DNA from: DAOTXS01 sp034433515 | Lineage (GTDB): Bacteria > Chloroflexota > Anaerolineae > UBA4142 | Direction: 5' to 3' | Assembly: GCA_034433515.1 (NCBI GenBank) | Contig: DAOUAL010000083.1 | Coordinates: 1 to 16,895 of the forward strand | DNA length: 16,895 nucleotides | Part shown: in pieces, positions 6,090 to 14,187 of the stretch | Position numbering within the stretch: the stretch's first letter is position 1 | Layout of the letters: each line of letters starts with the position of its first letter | Notes under the pieces: generated by a model | What the model was told of the DNA's origin: nothing | The model's database searches: none | The model's input: only the letters and a program-made list of their open reading frames with translations | Program-made: the position numbers and the translations under genes

Positions 6090-8576
6090 ATGCATATCTT
6101 TGGAAAACGTGACGGCGAAGAAAAGAAAGAACAATCGAATACGCCCAACATTCCAAGTGAATTGCCTATTCTGCCATTGCGCGGCACGGTGGTCTATCCC
6201 CTCACCATCTTGCCGCTCAGCATCGGCATCGAACGTGATATTCGCTTGGTGGATGAAGCGGCAACGTCCTCCAATCGCTTGATTGGCATTTCGCTGGTTC
6301 AAGATGCGCAAGAAGAGATTGGACCGGACAGTTTGGCGAAGGTGGCGACCGTCGCCATCATTCATCGTTTGTTGCGTGCGCCGGACAATACGGTGCGCTT
6401 GATTGTGCAAGGATTGGAACGCATTCGCATCAAAGAATTCACAACCACCGAGCCATACCTGCGAGCGCATGTCGAAGTGTTGCCCGAGCCGGTCGAAAAG
6501 ACCATGCAAGTCGAAGCGCTGATGCGCAACACGGTGGATTTGTTGCGGCGATTGGCGTCGCTCGCCACCGGCTTTCCGGAAGAAATCATTATGGCGGCGA
6601 TGAACATTGACGACCCACGTCAATTGGTCTATATGATCGCCACCGGGATGCGCATGGATTTGAAAGATGCGCAAGAGTTGTTGGAACTGGACAAGGTCGA
6701 AGACAAACTGACCAAACTCAACGCCTTGATCGCCAAAGAACTCGAAGTGCTGGAACTGGGCAAAAAGATTGCGTCGCAAGCCCAAGGCGAGTTGGAGAAA
6801 ACGCAACGCGAGTACATTCTGCGTGAGCAGTTGAAACAAATCAAAAAGGAGTTGGGCGAAGAGGACGAACAAAGTCTTGAAATCAAAGAATATGAGAAAA
6901 AGATCGCTGAAGCGCAAATGACGCCCGAAGCCGAGAAAGAAGCGCGGCGTGAACTGAATCGGATGCGTTCGATGCCCACCGCGGCGGCGGAATACAGCGT
7001 CATCAAAACGTACCTCGATTGGCTGGTGGAGTTGCCGTGGAACAAGACGACCGAGGATAATCTGGACATTACGCGCGCGCGCCAAATCTTGGATGAGGAT
7101 CACTATGATTTGAAAGAAATCAAGGAGCGCATTCTTGAATACTTGGCGGTGCGCAAGTTGCGTTTGGAGCGCGGCGGCGATGAAGAAGCCCGCACGTACA
7201 AGGGTTCGATTCTGTGTTTTGCCGGACCGCCCGGCGTTGGCAAGACCTCGTTGGGTCAATCCATTGCGCGCGCGTTGGGACGCAAATTCATCCGAATGTC
7301 GCTGGGCGGGATGCGCGATGAAGCCGAGATTCGCGGACATCGCCGAACGTACATTGGTGCATTGCCCGGGCGCATCATCCAATCCATCAAACGTGCCGAG
7401 TCGCGTAACCCGGTGATCATGCTCGATGAGGTGGACAAGATCGGGGCGGATTATCGCGGCGATCCTTCGTCCGCGTTACTCGAAGTGCTAGACCCAGCGC
7501 AAAACAAAACTTTCCGCGATCACTATCTTGATGTGGATTTCGATCTATCGCAAGTGATTTTCATTTGCACCGCGAATCAATTGGACACCATTCAGCCGGC
7601 GTTACGCGATCGGATGGAAATCTTGCAATTGGCGGGCTATACCGAAGACGAAAAGTTGAATATCGCCAAAGGGTACTTGGTGCCGCGCCAAGTCAAAGAG
7701 AACGGGCTCAAGCCGGACGAAATCGAATTTGAAGAAGCTGCCATTCGTCAGGTCATTCGCGATTATACGCGCGAAGCCGGCGTGCGCAATCTGGAACGCG
7801 AAATCGGTTCAATCTGTCGCAAAGTGGCGACCCACATCGCGGAAGGCAAAGCGACGCGCGTGGTTGTGACCCAAGACAAGGTCAGTGAATTGCTGGGCAA
7901 ACCCAAGTTCTATGGCGAAGTCGCTGAACGTACAACCGTGCCCGGCGTGGCGACCGGTTTGGTGTGGACGCCAGTGGGCGGCGATATCGTCTTTATCGAA
8001 GCGACACGAATGCCCGGCTCAAAAGGATTCATCATTACCGGCCAATTGGGCGAGGTGATGAAAGAATCGGCACAAGCCGCGCTCTCGTACGTGCGCTCCA
8101 AAGCCAAAGACTTGGGCATTCCCGATAAGGCGTTTGAAACGAGCGATATTCATCTGCACGTGCCGGAAGGCGCGACGCCCAAGGATGGACCCAGCGCGGG
8201 CGTAACGATGGCAACCGCAATTGCGTCGTTGATGACGAATCGCTTGGTACGGAACGACATTGCCATGACCGGCGAAATCACATTGCGCGGGCGAGTTTTG
8301 CCGGTGGGCGGGATCAAAGAAAAAGTGATTGCGGCGCATCGCGCGGGACTCAAGACGGTGATTCTGCCCAAACGCAATGAAAAAGATTTAGACGAATTAC
8401 CGGATGATGTGCGCAAGCAATTAAATTTTGTGTTTGCCGAACAAGTCTCGGATGTGTTCGATGCCGCGTTGACCAAAACACCGGTGATTTCGCCGGATGG
8501 TGGGAATGGGCAGGATGCCGATAGCGTCGCAGAAACGCCCAAACAGAAAACCCCGCGCGTGGCTAGAAAGAATTGA
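6090..8576 (+). CDS. lon: ATP-dependent protease Lon
   Basis: 828 residues with the complete bacterial LonA layout. The N-terminal LAN domain begins LPILPLRGTVVYPLTILPLS (residues 26-45). A coiled coil around EYILREQLKQIKKELGEED follows. The AAA+ module has Walker A GPPGVGKT at 379-386 and Walker B IMLDEVDK with Asp446-Glu447. The C-terminal serine-lysine protease has Ser702 in DGPSAG and Lys745 in GGIKEKVIAAHRAG, 43 residues apart as in E. coli Lon (Ser679/Lys722). A roughly 30-residue polar tail rich in Pro, Lys and Gln follows. Lon degrades misfolded and some regulatory proteins in the cytoplasm. ATG 6090 has only a weak GGATGA just upstream; coupling to hsp20 may aid its translation. No clear terminator follows. 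Confidence 0.98.
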   Translation: MHIFGKRDGEEKKEQSNTPNIPSELPILPLRGTVVYPLTILPLSIGIERDIRLVDEAATSSNRLIGISLVQDAQEEIGPDSLAKVATVAIIHRLLRAPDNTVRLIVQGLERIRIKEFTTTEPYLRAHVEVLPEPVEKTMQVEALMRNTVDLLRRLASLATGFPEEIIMAAMNIDDPRQLVYMIATGMRMDLKDAQELLELDKVEDKLTKLNALIAKELEVLELGKKIASQAQGELEKTQREYILREQLKQIKKELGEEDEQSLEIKEYEKKIAEAQMTPEAEKEARRELNRMRSMPTAAAEYSVIKTYLDWLVELPWNKTTEDNLDITRARQILDEDHYDLKEIKERILEYLAVRKLRLERGGDEEARTYKGSILCFAGPPGVGKTSLGQSIARALGRKFIRMSLGGMRDEAEIRGHRRTYIGALPGRIIQSIKRAESRNPVIMLDEVDKIGADYRGDPSSALLEVLDPAQNKTFRDHYLDVDFDLSQVIFICTANQLDTIQPALRDRMEILQLAGYTEDEKLNIAKGYLVPRQVKENGLKPDEIEFEEAAIRQVIRDYTREAGVRNLEREIGSICRKVATHIAEGKATRVVVTQDKVSELLGKPKFYGEVAERTTVPGVATGLVWTPVGGDIVFIEATRMPGSKGFIITGQLGEVMKESAQAALSYVRSKAKDLGIPDKAFETSDIHLHVPEGATPKDGPSAGVTMATAIASLMTNRLVRNDIAMTGEITLRGRVLPVGGIKEKVIAAHRAGLKTVILPKRNEKDLDELPDDVRKQLNFVFAEQVSDVFDAALTKTPVISPDGGNGQDADSVAETPKQKTPRVARKN

Positions 8577-8586
8577 GAAAATTGTC

Positions 8587-8669
8587 CTGGGGTATCTAAT
8601 GGGCTGTACCAACGCGTCACGCGAGTAGGTTATTAGACGCAGCGCGCCTTAGAGAGCATTCTATCCCAG
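8587..8669 (+). other. Nested inverted repeats, possible structured RNA after lon
   Basis: CTGGGGTA (8587-8594) can pair with TATCCCAG (8662-8669), 8 bp with one G-U. Directly inside it TCTAAT (8595-8600) pairs with ATTAGA (8632-8637), then ACC (8608-8610) with GGT (8628-8630), then CGCG (8613-8616) with CGCG (8620-8623) around TCA. No T-run follows. It could be a lon 3'-UTR structure, a leader of the next operon or a small RNA; the structure is read by eye only. Confidence 0.35.
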
Positions 8670-8960
8670 AACCCCAATTAATAATCGAATTATCGTATTC
8701 ATCGGTGAATCATTGTTTGGCGACACACGATTGTGTGGCTGGGCTATTATTCGTTGTGCGCGACAATGATTCGTATTCAGGCAAGGGTCATTGCGGACAC
8801 GAAGGATTTTGCGCATTCGATTCGCACGCTTTTAGGGCTTATTTCTATTGTGCCGCATGGCAACCATTGAAGCCGTCGCGCGTGTGATGCGCAAGCATTC
8901 GCATTTTATTCGTTCTGAATGACTTGCGGTATTGTGGCGCCTCTTTTTCCCCGCGGTGAT

Positions 8961-8982
8961 CCTTCCTCACCCTTTGGAAGGG
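8961..8982 (+). promoter_or_regulatory. Ribosome binding site of the PHP gene within a hairpin
   Basis: GGAAGGG (8976-8982), 6 bases before ATG 8989, is the ribosome site that fixes this start. GGAAGG is perfectly complementary to CCTTCC at 8961-8966 (loop of 9), and alternatively AAGGG (8978-8982) pairs with CCCTT (8970-8974). Either fold would hide the site and reduce translation. Confidence 0.45.
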
Positions 8983-8988
8983 ACCCCC

Positions 8989-11292
8989 ATGGTTCAACGA
9001 AAAAAATCATCTCAACGTCAATGGTACCGGATGGATTTGCATATCCATACGCCGGCGTCGGCGGATTTCAAGCAACCCAACGTTACCTATCTCGATTTCT
9101 TGAGGAAAGCCGAAGAAAAAAATCTGGACATTATTGCGTTCACCGATCATAATTCGGTGCGCGGGTATGCCCAACTGCTCGAAGAAATCGAATCGCTCGA
9201 ATTACTAGAACGACTCAAGCGTTTGCGCGAGGACGAAAAGGCACGGCTTGCCGAATATCGTCGCTTGCGCGAAAAAATTTTATTGCTCCCGGGATTTGAA
9301 TTTACCGCGACACTCGGTTTTCACATCCTCGGCATTTTCCCACCGGAAACGACCGTGCGCGAATTGGAACATCTTTTACTTTCGTTGCGTGTACCGGCAG
9401 AGAAATTGGATCAGGGCAGTGGTGAAGTGGGGGCCACCACCGATGCGCTCACCGCGTATTGCATGATTGATGAAGCCGGTGGGATGGCGATTGCGGCGCA
9501 TGCCAATTCATCGCACGGGGTCGCGATGCCCGGTTTTGATTTTGGCGGACAGACGCGCATTGCGTACACCCAAGACCCACACCTCCTCGCGCTCGAAGTG
9601 ACCGATCTTGAATCGAAATCGCGGCGGCGCACGGCGGTATTCTTTAGCGGCACCAAGCCGGAATATCCGCGCCGAATGCATTGTATTCAAGGCAGTGATG
9701 CGCATCGGCTTGATTTCGATCCCAAGCACAAGAATGACATGGGGGTGGGGGAACGCGTTACCGAAATTCTGCTCGATGAATTATCGTTTGACGCAATCAA
9801 AGCCGTGTTTCAGGGCAACGATTTTTCACGCACGCGTCCCTATCGCCCCGCCGCTGCCGAACCCTTTGATCCACTGCGCGAGGCGCGCGAGCAAGGGGAT
9901 ACACTCATTCAATCGTTCCACGAACGTTGGTTGGACAAGCGTGCTGTCGCGCGCGAACTCTTGCAAGATGTGGTCGCGCTTGCCAATACGAACGGCGGTA
10001 CGATTTATATCGGTGCGAGCGCGGATGTGCGCAAGCCGGTGGTGGGGGTGGATCGTCCCGAGCATGCTATTGCGGAATTGCGCGCGGCAATCGCCAAAGA
10101 CATTACACCGCCACTCGAAGTGCAGATTGAGGTCCTCAAGAGTCAAGGCAAGAGTGTGTTGCAATTGATTGTGCCGCGCGGTAGTCAAGTGCCGTACGTA
10201 CTCGAGGATAGTTACATCTATGTGCGGTCGGAAAATGAAACCGGCTTGGCGGTGCGCGATGAAATCATTCAATTGGTGCGCGATGCGTTGATGGTTGAAT
10301 TGGCGGCAGCCGGCATCCCCACGCCCACGCCGGTCGTGGCTGAACAGCCGGCGGAAAAACCGGCGGAAACGATGCCCACCCTTGCAGCGCCGCGCACTGG
10401 TGTCGAAATCGTTTCGGCCGAACAGCGCAAAGGGGTGTGGTACTATTCCGTGCGCGATTTGCGCAACGCGCGCGTTGTGCAGAATGTTACGCTCAAGAGT
10501 GCGCGCCGATTGTGGCAGTACGCCATTACAGAACATCAAAAGGGTTTACCGGATGTCCAACAGTTGGCTTGGGTAAATGATCTGGCGATTATCAAAACGT
10601 ATCGGCGGGGCGGCAAGTTGCGCTATGATCTTGCACAACGCGTGGGCGCCAAGTTATTTGTATATTATGGCGTTACGGAAGATGGTATTCACGGTCCCTG
10701 GCGCCATCTAGTCGAAGGGGAAGCGATTAACGAAGAGGCGGTGCCGGAAATTCAAGTTGTTCCGCCCGCAGAGGTTGTCGCTGACGTAGAACCGGTGGCT
10801 CCCATCGAACACGTTGAAGAACCGCTAGAGGTGAGCACTTGGCATCCGCTCATCATCGAAGAAGAGGTGGAGGCGCCAGCGCCGGAATCGCCGGTCGTTG
10901 AGACAGAGCCACCCATCGCAGAGGTTCAACCCGAACCGCCTTCGCCCGCGCCGTGGATTGAAGACATTGCTTTTACCGAGTCAGAGATTATCGAAGAAGA
11001 GATGCCAAAGGTTGTCGAAGAATTGCCGCCCACGCCAGCGGCATCAGAACCCGAACCCGCTCACGTTGAACCGAGTGTGCCACCCGAAGAAACTCCTCCG
11101 ACGCAAATGGTTTTTGTACCGCCAGCCCCGCTCGTGCCAAAATCGCGCGCACAAGAATGGCGCGAACAATTGGAACGCGCGTTGGAAGAGGCAAGGAAGG
11201 CGAAGGAAAGACCGCAGACATCAGACGACAGGTCGCAGACATCGGATGATAGACCACCGGTGTCGGACGAACCGCCACCATCGGGAGGATGA
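8989..11292 (+). CDS. PHP phosphoesterase - AlbA_2 (Schlafen-like) fusion protein
   Basis: 767 residues from ATG 8989; a longer frame to 8932 lacks a ribosome site. Residues 13-285 are a PHP domain with its metal ligands: His18/His20 (DLHIHT), Asp53-His54 (FTDHNS), Glu104, His112, His171 (AAHAN), and Asp237/His239 (GSDAH). A charged helical insert lies at about 61-98. Residues 310-433 match an AlbA_2/Schlafen-type ATP-binding fold, with ALANTNGGTIYIGA at 330-343 and a VPYVLEDSYIYVRSE strand. Residues 471-575 form another compact module (GVWYYSVRD, SARRLWQYAI) that I cannot assign. Residues 580-735 are Pro/Glu-rich and probably disordered, then a short coiled coil and three heptapeptide repeats. 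PHP domains are metal-dependent phosphoesterases, and AlbA_2 proteins often act on nucleic acids, so a nucleic-acid or nucleotide phosphoesterase is plausible. The substrate is unknown. No signal peptide is seen. Confidence 0.85.
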   Translation: MVQRKKSSQRQWYRMDLHIHTPASADFKQPNVTYLDFLRKAEEKNLDIIAFTDHNSVRGYAQLLEEIESLELLERLKRLREDEKARLAEYRRLREKILLLPGFEFTATLGFHILGIFPPETTVRELEHLLLSLRVPAEKLDQGSGEVGATTDALTAYCMIDEAGGMAIAAHANSSHGVAMPGFDFGGQTRIAYTQDPHLLALEVTDLESKSRRRTAVFFSGTKPEYPRRMHCIQGSDAHRLDFDPKHKNDMGVGERVTEILLDELSFDAIKAVFQGNDFSRTRPYRPAAAEPFDPLREAREQGDTLIQSFHERWLDKRAVARELLQDVVALANTNGGTIYIGASADVRKPVVGVDRPEHAIAELRAAIAKDITPPLEVQIEVLKSQGKSVLQLIVPRGSQVPYVLEDSYIYVRSENETGLAVRDEIIQLVRDALMVELAAAGIPTPTPVVAEQPAEKPAETMPTLAAPRTGVEIVSAEQRKGVWYYSVRDLRNARVVQNVTLKSARRLWQYAITEHQKGLPDVQQLAWVNDLAIIKTYRRGGKLRYDLAQRVGAKLFVYYGVTEDGIHGPWRHLVEGEAINEEAVPEIQVVPPAEVVADVEPVAPIEHVEEPLEVSTWHPLIIEEEVEAPAPESPVVETEPPIAEVQPEPPSPAPWIEDIAFTESEIIEEEMPKVVEELPPTPAASEPEPAHVEPSVPPEETPPTQMVFVPPAPLVPKSRAQEWREQLERALEEARKAKERPQTSDDRSQTSDDRPPVSDEPPPSGG
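11209..11271 (+). repeat. 21-bp tandem repeat x3 in the tail of the PHP-AlbA_2 gene
   Basis: Three units at 11209-11229, 11230-11250 and 11251-11271 encode RPQTSDD, RSQTSDD and RPPVSDE. The first two share most bases, including silent positions; the third has diverged. The period is a multiple of three, so the frame is kept. Confidence 0.85.
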
Positions 11293-11295
11293 ACA

Positions 11296-12459
11296 TTGCG
11301 GCGTATCGTGGCGTTGGTGGGGTTGATTCTCTTGATGTTTCCCGGTGTGGTGCAAGCCGACTCGCCCACCGTTCACACGGTGGCGTGGGGTGAGACGTTG
11401 TATAGCATCGCGCGTGCGTATGGCGTAACGCCGCAAGCTATTGCGGACGTGAATGGCATTCACATCAATAGTTGGGTGTATGCCGGCACACAGTTGAAAA
11501 TTCCAAACCCAACGCGTGTGCCGGCATCTATTTCACCGACGACGCCCAGCGGTTTCTACACCGTGCGCGCGGGCGACACGCTCTTTTCGATGGCGAACCG
11601 ATTTGGTACCACCGTCAACGCGCTGGCGGCGGCGAACAATTTGCCACCGAACGGCGTGATCTATGTCGGATGGTTGCTCAAGATTCCATCGCGCGCCACA
11701 GCCAACCTAGCATCCCCGAATCAACGTACACACATTGTCCAAGCCGGCGAAAATCTTTTGCGCATCGCGTTGCGGTACGGGACGACCACGCAAGCGATTG
11801 CGTACGCCAACAACCTGCCTAACGATTGGTTGATTTATCCGGGTCAACGACTTTACATTCCAAATGCGCAAGCGCCACAATCGAATGCGACCGGCTCAAC
11901 CTTGAACATTCGATTGACGAATATCGCCTTGTATCAGCAAAAGCAAACCCTCACGTGCGAACTAGCCGCCGCAGCAATGGCAACGCGCGGCGCGATTAGC
12001 GAAAATCAATTGCTCGCCGTGATGCCGCGCAGTGAAAATCCGTTCCACGGCATTCGCGGGCAAACCGATTCACCAGCCTATGGGGGCTTGACCGATTACG
12101 GTGTTTATGCGCACGGTTTGCAAAAAGGTTTGACCGCGCTGGGTATCAAATCCCAAGTGCTTTATAATTCAAGTTACGATGATTTTCGGAGTGCGATCAT
12201 TGACCATTTGCGCGCAGGACGCCCGGTGATTTGGTGGCACACGTGGCAAGATTCGTACCAAGTGCCAGTCATGGTCAAGTTGTCCGATGGCACGACGGTC
12301 AAATTGACGCCGTACGAACACGCCAGCGTGATTGTTGGCGTGAACGACAGCGGCGTTACCTACCACGATCCGTATGATGCCTCGGTGCGATTTGTGGCGT
12401 GGCAGGATTTCCGGCGCGTGTCGGCATACTTTGATCATATGGCGTTGGTGGTTTGGTGA
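11296..12459 (+). CDS. Exported protein with three LysM domains and a C39-like cysteine peptidase domain
   Basis: 387 residues from a TTG codon, supported by GGGAGG (11283-11288) 7 bases upstream and by the signal peptide that follows: Arg-Arg, then IVALVGLILLMFPGVV, with likely cleavage after VQA at residue 21. Three LysM domains occupy about 27-70, 88-131 and 146-189, each starting with a form of HTVxxGExL and ending in I-P; they bind peptidoglycan or similar glycans. Residues 205-387 match the C39-like (Peptidase_C39_2) papain-type fold, with Cys221 (TLTCELAAAAM), His342 (EHASVIVGV) and Asp358 (YHDPYD) as the presumed catalytic set. The usual Cys-Gly-Pro is Cys-Glu-Leu here. The protein is probably secreted and held at the cell envelope. 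The gene begins 3 bp after the PHP gene stop, so it lies in the same operon. Confidence 0.88.
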   Translation: MRRIVALVGLILLMFPGVVQADSPTVHTVAWGETLYSIARAYGVTPQAIADVNGIHINSWVYAGTQLKIPNPTRVPASISPTTPSGFYTVRAGDTLFSMANRFGTTVNALAAANNLPPNGVIYVGWLLKIPSRATANLASPNQRTHIVQAGENLLRIALRYGTTTQAIAYANNLPNDWLIYPGQRLYIPNAQAPQSNATGSTLNIRLTNIALYQQKQTLTCELAAAAMATRGAISENQLLAVMPRSENPFHGIRGQTDSPAYGGLTDYGVYAHGLQKGLTALGIKSQVLYNSSYDDFRSAIIDHLRAGRPVIWWHTWQDSYQVPVMVKLSDGTTVKLTPYEHASVIVGVNDSGVTYHDPYDASVRFVAWQDFRRVSAYFDHMALVVW

Positions 12460-12471
12460 TTGGGTGATGAG

Positions 12472-12912
12472 ATGATTCGATTGCGCGAATTTACGCTGGA
12501 TGATTACGACGTTGTGTACGCACTCTGGCAAGACTCTGCGCCCGGCATCGGTCTCAGCCGATCGGATACGCGCGCGGAGATCGCTAAAAAATTGCAACGC
12601 GACCCGGATTTGTTTCTGGTGGCAGAAGACGAGGGCAAAATCATCGGCACCGTCATTGGCGGGTACGACGGACGGCGCGGCATTATTTATCATCTCGCCG
12701 TCGCACGCGAATATCGCGGCAACGGTGTCGGCAAGATGCTGATGGCAGAGGTAGAACAACGCTTGGCGGCAAAAGGTTGTCTCAGAGCGTACTTACTCGT
12801 TAAACGTGAGAATACCGATGTGATCGAATTTTACCAGCGCTTGGGTTGGGAAACGATGGAGGTTACGTTGATGGGCAAATCGTTCAACGTATCGAACAAG
12901 GAGACATGCTAA
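12472..12912 (+). CDS. GNAT-family N-acetyltransferase
   Basis: 146 residues from ATG 12472, chosen over an in-frame TTG at 12460 because family members typically begin MIRLREFTxxDY; GGTGA lies just upstream. The acetyl-CoA binding motif A is YRGNGVGKML (Arg82-Gly83-Asn84-Gly85-Val86-Gly87), preceded by the strand IIYHLAVA. It is followed by the LLVKRENTDVIEFYQRLGW segment typical of motif B. This is a complete single-domain enzyme that moves an acetyl group from acetyl-CoA to an amine. It resembles RimI/YpeA-type members, but the substrate cannot be read from the sequence. It sits 12 bp after the LysM gene and 1 bp before the next, consistent with co-transcription. Confidence 0.9.
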   Translation: MIRLREFTLDDYDVVYALWQDSAPGIGLSRSDTRAEIAKKLQRDPDLFLVAEDEGKIIGTVIGGYDGRRGIIYHLAVAREYRGNGVGKMLMAEVEQRLAAKGCLRAYLLVKRENTDVIEFYQRLGWETMEVTLMGKSFNVSNKETC

Positions 12913-12913
12913 A

Positions 12914-14146
12914 TTGAAACGACCACGTGCGCGCGATCTGGGCATCAAAATCGGACGGATCAAGCCGGGACGGTACAACGCGATTACGGATGTACCAGGT
13001 GTGCGAGTAGGTCACGTAACGTTAATCGAAGGGAAAGGCAAATTGATCCCGGGCAAAGGTCCCATTCGCACCGGCGTGACGGCAATTCTGCCGCATGGCG
13101 GCGATTTGTTTTTGGAAAAAGTGACCGGCGCAGTGCTGCGCATCAATGGCTTTGGCGAAGTAACGAATGCCGAACAAGTCCACGAAATGGGTTTTATCGA
13201 AGGACCGATTATGCTGACCAACACCCTCAATGTGCCGCGTGTTGCCGATGCAGTGATTGATTGGTCGTTGGAACGTAATCCGCAACAAGGTATCGAAACG
13301 TGGGGGATTAGTCCGGTCGTTGCCGAGACCAGCGATATGTACCTCAACGATATTCGCGGTCGGCATGTGAACCGCGAACATGTCTTTCTGGCGATTGATG
13401 CAGCCAAGGGCGGACCGGTGGAAGAAGGTTCGGTCGGCGGCGGCACCGGGATGATCTGTTACGATTTCAAAGGCGGCATTGGGACCGCCTCGCGCAAATT
13501 GCCGGACAAACTGGGCGGCTATACGATTGGCGTGTTGGTGCAATCCAATTTTGGTTGGCGACCGCAATTGATGATTGATGGGGTGCCGGTAGGGCGCGAA
13601 CTCGCTCATTACAAACCGTTGCGTCGTCGCACCGAAGCGATGCACCCGTCGCGCAACCCGCGCCGGGCAATGGCTAGTCCGCCAGCGATGTCAAGTGGGG
13701 AGGCAAAGATCACAACAACGCAAAAGGGAATGCCGGCAATGCCCATTGACACGGGCTCTGTTATTGTCGTGATTGCGACCGACGCGCCGTGTTCCTCGCG
13801 CATTCTGACGCGCTTGGCGATGCGCGCCCAAAACGGATTGGCGCGCACCGGCTCGCACACCGGCAACACCAGCGGCGATTTCGTCATTGCGTTCTCAACA
13901 ACGCGCCGCAAGAAGCATTTTGCCGATGCGTTGACGTACAGCGCGGAGCAAATCATTGAACAAGGTGACCTCATCAACTATATGTTCTGGTCGGTGGTGG
14001 AGGCGACCGAAGAAGCGATCCTTAATTCGCTGTTCAAATCCGATACGATGGTTGGGCGCGATGATCGAATTGTGCCCGGTTTACCCATCGAAGAGACGGT
14101 GGCGGTGATGAAAATGTACGGACACGCCGAAGTGCATCTACCCTGA
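12914..14146 (+). CDS. P1 family peptidase, DmpA/BapA-type aminopeptidase
   Basis: 410 residues from TTG 12914, supported by AAGGAGA at 12898-12904 (spacing 9); the nearby ATG at 12906 runs into a stop at once. Family marks are NAITDVPGVRVGH (22-34), TGVTAILPHGG (53-63), EGSVGGGTGM (171-180), the VQSNFG segment (209-214) and the autoprocessing site Gly281-Ser282 in DTGSVIVVIATDAP. In DmpA the protein cuts itself before this Ser, which then serves as the N-terminal nucleophile of an aminopeptidase acting on D-amino-acid or beta-peptide substrates. Here about 45 residues (234-279) rich in Arg, Pro, Met and Thr separate GVPVGREL from the nucleophile, and the protein appears longer than the roughly 375 residues I expect for characterised members. 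No signal peptide is seen. It lies 1 bp from the GNAT gene. Confidence 0.9.
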   Translation: MKRPRARDLGIKIGRIKPGRYNAITDVPGVRVGHVTLIEGKGKLIPGKGPIRTGVTAILPHGGDLFLEKVTGAVLRINGFGEVTNAEQVHEMGFIEGPIMLTNTLNVPRVADAVIDWSLERNPQQGIETWGISPVVAETSDMYLNDIRGRHVNREHVFLAIDAAKGGPVEEGSVGGGTGMICYDFKGGIGTASRKLPDKLGGYTIGVLVQSNFGWRPQLMIDGVPVGRELAHYKPLRRRTEAMHPSRNPRRAMASPPAMSSGEAKITTTQKGMPAMPIDTGSVIVVIATDAPCSSRILTRLAMRAQNGLARTGSHTGNTSGDFVIAFSTTRRKKHFADALTYSAEQIIEQGDLINYMFWSVVEATEEAILNSLFKSDTMVGRDDRIVPGLPIEETVAVMKMYGHAEVHLP

Positions 14147-14187
14147 AACGTAGAAACGGAACGCGTATCACGAAAAATGGTGGAACA

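Larger units (their letters stand above)
8577..8988. other. 412-bp intergenic stretch without a convincing gene
   Basis: Three short plus-strand frames exist here (8705-8887, 8766-8870, 8857-8922), but none has a ribosome site or recognisable product. The stretch holds nested inverted repeats at 8587-8669, a small palindrome ATAAT-CGA-ATTAT at 8681-8693, and a CACAC/GTGTG hairpin around 8723-8736. I could not find a well-spaced -35/-10 pair on the plus strand, although the following operon needs a promoter somewhere here. Confidence 0.6.

Noticed and set aside
5844..7382. 512-residue minus-strand open frame
   Set aside because: It lies antisense to hsp20 and lon, whose motifs are complete on the plus strand. 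Its His/Phe/Gln-rich composition is typical of a shadow of GC-biased codons.
8590..8600. GGGTATCTAAT, identical to a conserved stretch of antisense 16S rRNA
   Set aside because: The match stops after 11 bases on both sides, so it is not an rRNA fragment.
8766..8922. Short plausible-looking peptides (8766-8870 and 8857-8922) after lon
   Set aside because: The amino-acid content looks protein-like, but there is no ribosome site, the frames are 34 and 21 codons, and joining them needs a frameshift. A decayed gene is possible but unsupported.
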